Assembly (NCBI RefSeq): GCF_014645735.1
Contig: NZ_BMMH01000003.1
Coordinates: forward strand, 310,001 to 374,000
Length of the DNA: 64,000 bases
Source of the DNA: Nocardia jinanensis
GTDB lineage: Bacteria; Actinomycetota; Actinomycetes; Mycobacteriales; Mycobacteriaceae
Reading direction: 5' to 3'
Shown: positions 8,680-16,225 of the stretch, piece after piece
Layout: each line of letters opens with the position of its first letter
How positions within the stretch are numbered: position 1 is the stretch's first letter
The notes under the pieces: model-generated
Told to the model about the DNA's origin: nothing
Databases searched by the model: none
The model's input: the letters and a program-made list of their open reading frames with translations, nothing else
Translations under genes and position numbers: made by a program

Positions 8680-9147
8680 ATGAGCAAGGTCACGCTGTCG
8701 ACCGAACTACCGATCCCCGCCCGGGACGCCTGCCTGCTGGCCCAGCGCCCGGAACTTTTCGAATACGTTGTCGCTCCCCTGCTCCGGGTCCCCGGCCTGC
8801 TGTTTCCCGATCAGATCGTGCCGGGCGCGTCGGGCGCGGCCCGGCTGTGGTGGTTCGGCGTGATACCGAGCTGGACCCATCGGCTCACTCTGGTGCATGT
8901 GGGCGCCACCGAGATCTACACGAACGAGAGCGGCGGACCGGTGCGGGTCTGGAACCATCGCCTCACCTTCACCCCCGTCGGCGAGACCAGCTGCCGCTAC
9001 ACCGACGAGGTCGAGATCGAGAACGGCTGGCGCGGACCGGGCATCCGGTTGTTCGTCCGGCTGATGTTCCGCCATCGGCAACGTCGCTGGCGGGAGCTGA
9101 CCCGGGTCCTGGCCGCCGCCGGATGGGCGGGACCGACCAGGACCTGA
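8680..9147 (+). CDS. SRPBCC/START-like small protein
   Basis: 155 residues from ATG 8680. The pattern of an N-terminal strand (KVTLSTELPIPARDA), a central WTHRLTLVHV and VWNHRLTF pair of strands, and a long C-terminal amphipathic helix (IRLFVRLMFRHRQRRWRELTRVL) fits a helix-grip SRPBCC fold that would bind a hydrophobic ligand. No catalytic residues can be assigned. It is preceded by the divergent tetR gene and followed by a convergent DUF3145 gene. Function unknown. Confidence 0.7.
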   Translation: MSKVTLSTELPIPARDACLLAQRPELFEYVVAPLLRVPGLLFPDQIVPGASGAARLWWFGVIPSWTHRLTLVHVGATEIYTNESGGPVRVWNHRLTFTPVGETSCRYTDEVEIENGWRGPGIRLFVRLMFRHRQRRWRELTRVLAAAGWAGPTRT

Positions 9148-9162
9148 CAGAAGGATCCGCAC

Positions 9163-9696
9163 TCAGCCGACGTCGCGGCGCAACCAGGTGACCTCGGCGC
9201 CCGCATTGCCGGTCCGGTAGACCTCGAGGTCCTCGTCCCAGGCCGTACCCAGGGTCCGATCGAGTTCGCCCGCCAGATCGAATCCCGAGTGCCGGCCCAG
9301 TTCACGATCGGCCTGCAGCAGGACCCGTAGCCGCATCTCGCCGACCATCACATCTCCGTTGGCACTGGTGGAGCCGTGCCACAGACCCAAGGCGGGGACG
9401 AAACTGTAGCGCTCGCCGTCGACGCCCTCACTGGGATCTTCGGTCACCTCGAACCGCAGGACCGGCCAGGAACGCAGGGACTGCGCGATACGGGAGGCGG
9501 TACCTACCGGGCCCATCCATTCGGTCGTTGCCCGGAGTTGCCCAGGGGCCGCGGGTTGCGCGGTCCAGCGCAGACCGGAGGGGGCGCCGAGAGCGGCCGC
9601 GAGTGCCCATTCGATATGTGGGCACAGCGCGGTGGGCGACGAGTGGATGTACACCACACCCGCCGTGGCCTCCGCGTATCGGGACGATGCGCGCAC
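9163..9696 (-). CDS. DUF3145 family protein
   Basis: 177 residues from a GTG start preceded by GGAGG (spacing 7). The sequence follows the actinobacterial DUF3145 pattern closely: GVVYIHSSPTALCPHIEWALAA, then WMGPVGTASRIAQSLRSW, FEVTEDPSEGVDGERYSF and ANGDVMVGEMRLR. The family is conserved across Corynebacteriales and Streptomyces as a single cytoplasmic protein of unknown role. Nothing in the neighbourhood reveals its job. Confidence 0.9.
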   Translation of the reverse strand: MRASSRYAEATAGVVYIHSSPTALCPHIEWALAAALGAPSGLRWTAQPAAPGQLRATTEWMGPVGTASRIAQSLRSWPVLRFEVTEDPSEGVDGERYSFVPALGLWHGSTSANGDVMVGEMRLRVLLQADRELGRHSGFDLAGELDRTLGTAWDEDLEVYRTGNAGAEVTWLRRDVG

Positions 9697-9791
9697 CTCT
9701 ACACCTCCGGTTTCGACGATGCTCGTCTTCCCCAACGGGTACGTCGAAAAGGCGTTGCCCGAGTGTACTCGAGTGCCCGGAGTTACACGTG

Positions 9792-10622
9792 TTACTTCGG
9801 TGCCGTGTTGCGGGCGAGTGTGGTCTCCGCGAGAACCGAATCGCTGAACGGAGGCCATACTTCGCGCGACCAATCACCGAAATTCTCGTCGCTCAAGGCC
9901 ACACAGGCCACGTCGTATCGCGGGTCCACCCACAGGAACGTCCCCGACTGGCCGAAATGACCGAAAGTCGCGGGCGAGTTGGTGGTGCCGGTCCAGTGCG
10001 GCGATTTACCGTCCCGGATCTCGAAACCGAGGCCCCAATCGTTGGGCCGCTGTGAGCCGAAACCGGGCAGCACACCATTGCTGCCCGGAAACTGGACGGT
10101 AGTGGCTTCGGTGCGGGTCTGCGCCGAGACGAGCCGCGGTTCGAGAAGTTCGGCGGCGAAACGCAAGAGGTCGGCGAGGGTGGACTGCGCGCCGTGCCCG
10201 GCCGACCCCGTCAACTCGGAACCGGACATGCCCAGTGGTTCGAATACGGCCTCACGCAGGTACTCCGGAAAGGGGATACCGGTGTGCTCGGTGACCGAAT
10301 CGGCCAGTAGTTCGAATCCCGCGCTCGAATAGATCCGCTTGGCACCGGGCCGGGCGAGGATATCGGTGGTGTCGAAGGCCACCCCGGAGGTGTGGGCGAG
10401 CAGGTGCCGGACGGTCGAACCGGGCGGCCCGGCAGGCTGATCGAGTTCGATCGCCCCTTCTTCCACGGCCACCAGCACCGCGTACGCGACCAGGGGTTTG
10501 GTAACCGACGCGAGCCGGAAGACCCGATCGGGATCACCGGCCGACCACCGGCCGTCCCGGGTGACCACACCCGCCGACGCATGCCGGACCGGCCATTGCT
10601 GGATCTGCTCGAGTGCGCGCAC
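9792..10622 (-). CDS. Serine hydrolase, beta-lactamase/PBP4* family
   Basis: 276 residues, GTG start. It has the SxxK nucleophile motif S39-V-T-K42, a Y-S-S motif replacing the usual Y-x-N (RIYSSAGFELL) and the HFGQSG segment standing for the KTG/HxG motif. This matches class C-type esterases and D-alanyl-D-alanine peptidase-like hydrolases. No signal peptide is seen, so it is likely cytoplasmic and probably an esterase rather than an antibiotic-resistance enzyme. Confidence 0.85.
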   Translation of the reverse strand: MRALEQIQQWPVRHASAGVVTRDGRWSAGDPDRVFRLASVTKPLVAYAVLVAVEEGAIELDQPAGPPGSTVRHLLAHTSGVAFDTTDILARPGAKRIYSSAGFELLADSVTEHTGIPFPEYLREAVFEPLGMSGSELTGSAGHGAQSTLADLLRFAAELLEPRLVSAQTRTEATTVQFPGSNGVLPGFGSQRPNDWGLGFEIRDGKSPHWTGTTNSPATFGHFGQSGTFLWVDPRYDVACVALSDENFGDWSREVWPPFSDSVLAETTLARNTAPK

Positions 10623-10854
10623 ACCCCGAGGTTACGAGACGCCGCCGGGCGGACGGAATCCACCCGAGCGAATACGGGAGAGGAATTCACCGCACAGTTG
10701 CTGGTCGGCCTGCCGTTCGCCGGAATCCTGCTGTGGCGGAGGAGATGAGCGGCTCGGTGGAAATCGAGCACCACCGAGCGGGCCGGTGGGCCGGGAGGTG
10801 TCCGGCCCACCGGGGGCGCACCGCGCGTCCGCCGGTCGGACCGGCGGGGCGATA

Positions 10855-11985
10855 TCAGCGATCCGCGTCCGTGTACTTGATGATGCCGCGGATGTTCTTG
10901 CCGTCGAGCATGTCCTTGTAGCCCTGGTTCACATCCTCCAGGGAATAGCTGCGGGTGACCATATCGTCCAGGTTCAGCTGGCCCGCCTTGTACAGCGAGA
11001 GCAGCCGCGGAATGTCCTGGCGGGCGTTGCCGCCGCCGAAGATGCAGCCCTTGACCGTCTTCTGCAACATGGAAAGCAGGAAGCTGTTCAACTTCACGTC
11101 GAAGGAGTCCATCCGGCCCATCGAGGTGACGACCAGAGTTCCGGCCTTCGCGGTGAGGATCAGTCCCTCTTCGATGTACTCACCCTGCATCTCACCCATG
11201 GTGAGGATCACCTTGTCGGCCATCCGCCCCTCGGTGGCCTCCATGAGCGGAACGATGGCCTCGGCCATGCTGCTGTAGGTGTGGGTGGCGCCGAACTTCT
11301 TGGCCTGCTCCAGCTTCCACGGGTTCGGGTCGATCGCGACGACCTTCTGCGCACCGGCGAGCACCGCACCCTGCAGGGCGCTCATCCCGACGCCGCCGAT
11401 TCCGACGATCGCCGCCGTATCCCCGGGCACCACATTGCCGACATGGGTGGACGAGCCGAAACCGGTGGGCACACCGCAACCGACCAGGCAGGCGACCTCG
11501 AACGGGATCTCGGGGTCGATCTTGACCACCGAACTGTGGTGCACCGTCATATACGGCGAGAACGTCCCGAGCAGGCACATCGGGATGACATCCTTGCCGC
11601 GGGCCTGGATGCGGTAGCTGCCGTCGCTGATGGACTGCCCGGACAGCAGGCCCATACCGAGATCGCACAGGGCCATATGCCCCGACACACAGGCCGGACA
11701 GCGGCCGCAGGCGGGGATGAACGACAGCACCACGTGATCGCCGACGGCGAGATCGGGCGGCGTATTGGCGCCCAGTTTGGTGATGACGCCCGCGCCCTCG
11801 TGGCCGCCCATGGCCGGGAACGACGGCATCGGAGTGGCGCCGGTGACCATGTGGTGGTCCGAATGGCACATCCCGGCGGTTTCCAGCTGGATCTGTACCT
11901 CACCGGCGCGGGGATCACCGAGTTCGATTTCCTCGACCGACCACGGTTCGTCGATCCCCCACAGGATCGCGCCCTTCGTCTTCAT
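10855..11985 (-). CDS. NDMA-dependent (mycothiol-era MDR) alcohol dehydrogenase
   Basis: 376 residues of the zinc-dependent MDR superfamily. The catalytic zinc cysteine is in GMCHSDHH, the structural zinc site is CGRCPACVSGHMALC, and the NAD loop is GIGGVGMSA. The overall sequence, including PWSVEEIELGDPRAGEVQI and TRSYSLEDVNQGYKDMLDGKNIRGII, matches the actinobacterial NDMA-dependent alcohol dehydrogenase family with tightly bound NAD. A KstR-like box lies 63 bp upstream of the start, linking it to steroid or lipid catabolism. It would oxidise primary or secondary alcohols; the natural electron acceptor is unknown. Confidence 0.9.
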   Translation of the reverse strand: MKTKGAILWGIDEPWSVEEIELGDPRAGEVQIQLETAGMCHSDHHMVTGATPMPSFPAMGGHEGAGVITKLGANTPPDLAVGDHVVLSFIPACGRCPACVSGHMALCDLGMGLLSGQSISDGSYRIQARGKDVIPMCLLGTFSPYMTVHHSSVVKIDPEIPFEVACLVGCGVPTGFGSSTHVGNVVPGDTAAIVGIGGVGMSALQGAVLAGAQKVVAIDPNPWKLEQAKKFGATHTYSSMAEAIVPLMEATEGRMADKVILTMGEMQGEYIEEGLILTAKAGTLVVTSMGRMDSFDVKLNSFLLSMLQKTVKGCIFGGGNARQDIPRLLSLYKAGQLNLDDMVTRSYSLEDVNQGYKDMLDGKNIRGIIKYTDADR

Positions 11986-12289
11986 TCGTGTCCGACCTCT
12001 CGCATGCGCGGGCTTTCATGTGACAGCCTCCACAGTACGATACGAACTGGAACACGTTCTAGTGGTTCGGAGAAGATTTTCCCGCGAGAACTGGTCGACC
12101 GACCATTCCAGCGCGGCCGACGGTGGAAAACCACCACCGGCCGGGTCCCGGAGAGCTTCCGAATCGTCCACTTCCACCGCCGATACTCCCGAAGGCCGTC
12201 CGACGGCGGGTTACCGGCCGATGCGGCCCGGGCTCACGTCCGTGGACGCGGAACCCGCCGGGAGCCGGTCGAAATAATGAAACCTGTTC
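11986..12289. other. Intergenic region upstream of alcohol dehydrogenase
   Basis: 304 bp between the dehydrogenase start and the stop of the upstream APH-family gene. Apart from the KstR-like box (12048-12061) and promoter-type AT-rich sequence around it, no gene, repeat or terminator was recognised. Confidence 0.5.
12048..12061. promoter_or_regulatory. KstR-like operator
   Basis: TGGAACACGTTCTA fits the KstR consensus TnnAACnnGTTnnA exactly and extends to a near-palindrome (ACTGGAACACGTTCTAGT). KstR is the TetR-type repressor of sterol catabolism in mycobacteria and relatives. The box lies 63 bp upstream of the alcohol dehydrogenase start. Confidence 0.6.
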
Positions 12290-13345
12290 TCACTCCAGGA
12301 GTCCGCGCGCCTGCGCGAACAGTTCCAGCGTGTTCGCGTGCAGGAAATCGCCGACCTTCTTCGGCGCCTTACCCGCGAAGGACCGCGCGTAGGTGCCCTC
12401 CAGCACGATGCCGAGCTTGAAACAGGCCAGCACGGTGTACCAGGTGACCGCGCTCAGGTCGCGGTCGGAGAACTTGCCGTAGTGCTCGATCATCTCCGCA
12501 CTCGTCGGCAACGATCCGGCCTCGCCGAGTTTGCCGATCAGTGCCGCACCGGAGGTACCCGGTTCCGGCCTGGTCGCGATCTGCCAGCCCAGATCCAGCA
12601 GCGGATCGCCGATGGTCGACATCTCCCAGTCGACCAGGGCCGCGACCTCGGGCCGCTCGTAGGAGAACATGATGTTCGCGAGATGGCAGTCACCGTGCAG
12701 GATGCCGGGGGTCCATTCAGCCGGCCGGTGCCGCTCCAGCCAATCCGCCACCGCTTCCAGGCCGGGGATCTGCGGGCCGGGATATCCCTCGTTCACCGAA
12801 TACGACTCGAGTTCGTGCATCCAGCGGCCGACCTGGCGTTCCAGGAACCCCTCCGGCTTGCCGTAGTCGTCCAGGCCCAGCGCCCGGTAGTCCAGCGCGC
12901 CGAGCCGCGCGATGGCCTCGACCGCGGACAGTCCCATCTGCCGCCGCGCCGCCGCGTCCTCGGCGAAGGGCGCGGGCAGTTCGGTCTGCGGGTTGAAACC
13001 CTCGATCGGCTCCATCAGGTAGAAGACCGCGCCCAATACCGACTCGTCGGGTTCGGCGGCGATCACCCGCGGGGCGCGGACGTCGGTATCGGCCAGCGCT
13101 CCCAGCAGCCGCGCCTCACGGCGGATCACCTCGTTGCTCTTGGGCCGCAGATGCGCCGGGCCGCGGCGCAGCACGTAGTCGCGCCCGCCCCGGGTGAAAC
13201 GCAGCATGATGTTCTGCGTTCCGCCGCCGAGCGCCTTCACCTCCTGGAACTCACCGCCGGTGAGCCCCCGCTCGTCCATCCAGTTTCCGACCACGGTGAA
13301 GTCGACGTGTTCACGATCCACGCCTACCGGCTGCGCAACAGACAT
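12290..13345 (-). CDS. APH-family kinase, acyl-CoA dehydrogenase-associated type
   Basis: 351 residues from ATG 13345. It has the aminoglycoside phosphotransferase-like kinase fold: GGGTQNIMLRF loop, LRRGPAHLRPKSNEVIRREARLL, the catalytic HGDCHLANIMF (HGDxxxxN) and the metal-binding D in ALVDWEMSTIGDPLLDLGW. This subfamily is usually found beside acyl-CoA dehydrogenases (FadE36-like) and is thought to act in lipid catabolism, not drug resistance. Its position upstream of the KstR-boxed dehydrogenase on the same strand agrees with that. Confidence 0.88.
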   Translation of the reverse strand: MSVAQPVGVDREHVDFTVVGNWMDERGLTGGEFQEVKALGGGTQNIMLRFTRGGRDYVLRRGPAHLRPKSNEVIRREARLLGALADTDVRAPRVIAAEPDESVLGAVFYLMEPIEGFNPQTELPAPFAEDAAARRQMGLSAVEAIARLGALDYRALGLDDYGKPEGFLERQVGRWMHELESYSVNEGYPGPQIPGLEAVADWLERHRPAEWTPGILHGDCHLANIMFSYERPEVAALVDWEMSTIGDPLLDLGWQIATRPEPGTSGAALIGKLGEAGSLPTSAEMIEHYGKFSDRDLSAVTWYTVLACFKLGIVLEGTYARSFAGKAPKKVGDFLHANTLELFAQARGLLE

Positions 13346-13433
13346 GCCCGATATTGTGCCCCACCAATCCGGACGAACTGCAGGCAACCGACAACAGTTC
13401 GATACCCGGCCGCGGCGTAGGGTTCGGACCACG

Positions 13434-14906
13434 ATGTCTTCCTCCGTGACCCTCCAGCACCACGTTCTCGAGCGGGCCGTGGACACCGAAGCGGCTTTCC
13501 TGCGGCTGTACGGTGCCTCGACGACCGCTTTCTGGCTCGACAGCGAGCATGTGGAACCGGGGCTGGACCGATTCTCCTTCCTCGGCGACGCCTCCGGGCC
13601 GCTGGCCGAGGTGGTGCGCTACCGGGTCGGCAGCGGCGCGGTCAGCGTGCACACGCGCGACGGAGGGGTCCGTGAGGAACCGGGCACGATCCTGGACTAC
13701 CTGGCCGAAGCCCTGCGGACGCGATACGTCGCGCTGCCGGAGGCCCTGCCCTTCGATTTCGCGGGCGGCTACGTCGGATACCTGGGTTACGAGGTGAAGG
13801 CCGATTGCGGTGGGTCCGCCGCGCACCGGGCCCCGGCACCCGACGCGCAGTGGGTCTTCGCCGACCGGATGGTGGTGGTGGACCATCTCGCCGGACGCAC
13901 GCATCTGCTGGCGCTGGCCGGAGAATCCGGCGGTGGCACGGCCCGCGCCTGGCTGCGCACCACCGCGGCGATCCTGGAGACGTTGCCCACCTGGTCGAAT
14001 CCACTCTCGATCACGGGCGCACAGGACACCACCGGCCTGGAGGAACACCTGGTTCGCGGGCGGGCGCGCTATCTACGCGATATCGCCGGCTGCCGCGGCG
14101 CGCTGCGGGCCGGCGAATCCTACGAGATCACCCTCACCGACCAGCTCACCTTTCCCGCCGTCACGGGCGGACTCGACGTGTACCGGACACTGCGCCGGGC
14201 CAATCCCGCCCCCTATTCGGCCTACCTGCGGTTCGATGATCTCGAGATCGCCTGCTCCTCGCCCGAACGCTTCCTCAAGATCGACCGGAACCGCGTCGTC
14301 GAGACCAAACCGATCAAGGGCACCGCCCGCCGCGATCCCGATCCGATCGTGGACGACCGGCTGCGCCGCGCCCTCACCGAGGACCCGAAGACGCGGGCCG
14401 AGAACGTGATGATCGTGGATCTGCTGCGCAACGATCTGGGCCGGGTCTGCGAGATCGGCAGCGTGCGGGTGCGCGAACTGCTGGCCACCGAAACCTATTC
14501 GACCCTGCACCAGCTGGTCTCGACCGTACGTGGCACGCTGCGCGCGGATATCGGTGTCGTCGATTGCCTACGCGCCTGTTTCCCCGGGGGATCCATGACG
14601 GGGGCGCCCAAGATCCGGACCATGCAGCTCATCGACGCGCTCGAGACCCGGGCCCGCGGGGTGTACTCGGGGACGATCGGATTTCTCGGCCTCGGCGGCA
14701 CCGCCGACCTCAATATCGTCATCCGCACCGCGGTGCGCTATGGCGGGGCCTGGCAGATCGGCGCCGGCGGTGCGATCGTGCTGGATTCGGTGGCCGAGGC
14801 CGAATACGAGGAGATGCTGCTCAAGGCCGCCGCGGTGTACCGGGCACTGGCCACGGAACCGGCCGGTGCCGCCGCGACGGCCTTCGAGGTCCCGGCAGCC
14901 GGGTGA
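13434..14906 (+). CDS. pabB: Aminodeoxychorismate synthase component I
   Basis: 490 residues of the chorismate-binding family. The active-site segment reads ETKPIKGTARRDPDP; the lysine in PIKGT is the residue that distinguishes aminodeoxychorismate synthase from anthranilate synthase (PIAGT). Also present are SSPERFLKI, ENVMIVDLLRNDLGRVC, and the GGSMTGAPKIRTMQLIDALE and GAGGAIVLDSVAEAEYEEMLLKA segments. It converts chorismate to 4-amino-4-deoxychorismate for folate, normally with a PabA glutaminase that is not encoded nearby. Start at ATG 13434, divergent from the APH gene. Confidence 0.93.
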   Translation: MSSSVTLQHHVLERAVDTEAAFLRLYGASTTAFWLDSEHVEPGLDRFSFLGDASGPLAEVVRYRVGSGAVSVHTRDGGVREEPGTILDYLAEALRTRYVALPEALPFDFAGGYVGYLGYEVKADCGGSAAHRAPAPDAQWVFADRMVVVDHLAGRTHLLALAGESGGGTARAWLRTTAAILETLPTWSNPLSITGAQDTTGLEEHLVRGRARYLRDIAGCRGALRAGESYEITLTDQLTFPAVTGGLDVYRTLRRANPAPYSAYLRFDDLEIACSSPERFLKIDRNRVVETKPIKGTARRDPDPIVDDRLRRALTEDPKTRAENVMIVDLLRNDLGRVCEIGSVRVRELLATETYSTLHQLVSTVRGTLRADIGVVDCLRACFPGGSMTGAPKIRTMQLIDALETRARGVYSGTIGFLGLGGTADLNIVIRTAVRYGGAWQIGAGGAIVLDSVAEAEYEEMLLKAAAVYRALATEPAGAAATAFEVPAAG

Positions 14907-14985
14907 GAACCGCAGCCGGGCGAGAAGTACTGCGGCCCACGAGAAACGAGCGACCCGATCCCGCGAACAGCGCGACAATGGAGCG

Positions 14986-15375
14986 ATGGCACAGCTCTGG
15001 GTGAAAACACATGGTGGGGACTGGCTTCGGGCCGACCAGATCATCGAGATCGGCACCGAAACGGTGCGGGAACGCGGTCCACACGACGGTGCGGGCGCCG
15101 TCGAGGTCGTGGCCCGGCTGGCGGTGGCGACGGGCAGCGGGCAATGGGACTACGACCGGGGCAGCGGTACCGTCGGCCCCAGTATCCGGGTGCTGGGCCG
15201 CTATCCCAGCGGGGAGACCGCCGAACGGATCGTCGATCAGCTGGTGCTGATCCTGCTCAGCGCGAACAAGAACGCGCAGATAACCTTCGAGGACGAGGAG
15301 GTCCGGGTCCGGCCGGCGCACGATCGTACCGACCACGACGCCCCCTTCAACGGCCGGGCGCTCGATACGGCCTGA
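14986..15375 (+). CDS. Conserved actinobacterial hypothetical protein
   Basis: 129 residues beginning MAQLWVKTHGGDWLRADQI. The protein mixes beta strands with one amphipathic helix (SGETAERIVDQLVLILLSANKNAQ). No known domain, catalytic motif, signal peptide or membrane segment was recognised. It follows pabB by 79 bp on the same strand and ends 4 bp before the convergent helical protein. Codon use is like its neighbours, so it is probably a real gene. Confidence 0.6.
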   Translation: MAQLWVKTHGGDWLRADQIIEIGTETVRERGPHDGAGAVEVVARLAVATGSGQWDYDRGSGTVGPSIRVLGRYPSGETAERIVDQLVLILLSANKNAQITFEDEEVRVRPAHDRTDHDAPFNGRALDTA

Positions 15376-15379
15376 CGAC

Positions 15380-15865
15380 TCAGGACCTCCGCCGGGGCCG
15401 CTTCTTCGGTTCGGATTCCGGTTTTGGGGCTTCGGGCGCGGTGAGACCGGTCATCCGGCCGAGCCGGCCCACACCGGGCAACCGCGACAGCGCGCCGAAC
15501 AGATCCTCACCCAGCGCGATCAACGCCTCCAGCCGCGGCAGCAGCCGGTCGTAGGCGGCGAACGCGGGGTCGGCGAGGGCCAGGGTGCGGTCGAGCCGGT
15601 CGATGGTGGCGTTGAGCCGGTCGACGGCGGTGGACAGGTTGTCCAGCACATCGGGCAGTTGCGCCGCGAGCTGCGCCGAGGCCGGTGGCAGCCGTACCGC
15701 CGCGTCGAAGGCCTGCCCGGCGGTCAGGTGGGCGGCTTCGAGGGCTTGACCGGCCGCCGACTGCGCGGCATCCACCGCCGACTGCGCGGCCGCGAGGACA
15801 TCGGCGGGTGTGGGCACCCGCCGGGCTCCCGGCCTCTTCTCCCCCGACTGCCCCGAATCGGTCAC
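15380..15865 (-). CDS. Helical (phasin-like) hypothetical protein
   Basis: 161 residues from a GTG start. The middle is long amphipathic alpha helix with Ala-rich heptads (AAAQSAVDAAQSAAGQALEAAHLTAGQAFDAAVRLPPASAQL, then LDNLSTAVDRLNATIDRLDRTLALA), resembling phasins or coiled-coil proteins, and the C-terminus is basic (PKKRPRRRS). The start codon lies at the edge of the first 68-bp repeat, so the whole repeat array forms its upstream region. Function not known. Confidence 0.6.
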   Translation of the reverse strand: MTDSGQSGEKRPGARRVPTPADVLAAAQSAVDAAQSAAGQALEAAHLTAGQAFDAAVRLPPASAQLAAQLPDVLDNLSTAVDRLNATIDRLDRTLALADPAFAAYDRLLPRLEALIALGEDLFGALSRLPGVGRLGRMTGLTAPEAPKPESEPKKRPRRRS

Positions 15866-16134
15866 GAGGCCTTCTTCGAGGCGTGTACATGCGGTCCGCG
15901 GAGGCCGCAGCGAAGGCGGAGGTATCGCATCACGAGGCCTTCTTCGAGGCGTGTGCATGCGATCCGCGGAGGCCGCAGCGAAGGCGGAGGTATCGCATCA
16001 CGAGGCCTTCTTCGAGGCGTGTGCATGCGATCCGCGGAGGCCGCAGCGAAGGCGGAGGTATCCCATCACGACGCCTTCTTCGAGGCGTGTACATGCGGTC
16101 CGCGGAGGCCGCAGCGAAGGCGGAGGTATCGCAT
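15863..16134. repeat. Four tandem 68-bp repeats
   Basis: Four adjacent copies of a 68-bp unit beginning at 15863, 15931, 15999 and 16067. Copies 1 and 4 share GTGTACATGCGGTC where copies 2 and 3 read GTGTGCATGCGATC; the boundary of copies 3/4 also differs by a few bases. There are no spacers, so this is not CRISPR. The unit length is not divisible by three. The array fills most of the gap between the helical protein (start at its left edge) and the TerD-HNH gene. Confidence 0.95.
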
Positions 16135-16225
16135 CATGGCACAACTCTGCCGCATCCCTCCCGGAAACCGGCGCGACCTGCACACCTGCGGGCGTGTCGG
16201 CCCCACATGGCATAGTTCGACGACG

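Noticed and set aside
10498..12420. 640-residue plus-strand frame over the alcohol dehydrogenase
   Set aside because: Antisense shadow; the minus-strand dehydrogenase has all family motifs.
15863..16134. CRISPR array
   Set aside because: The 68-bp units abut directly without spacers and no cas genes are present.
15659..16225. Open frame extending the TerD-HNH protein upstream through the 68-bp repeats
   Set aside because: The extension is low-complexity repeat translation with no homology; TerD proteins begin near the ATG at 16226.
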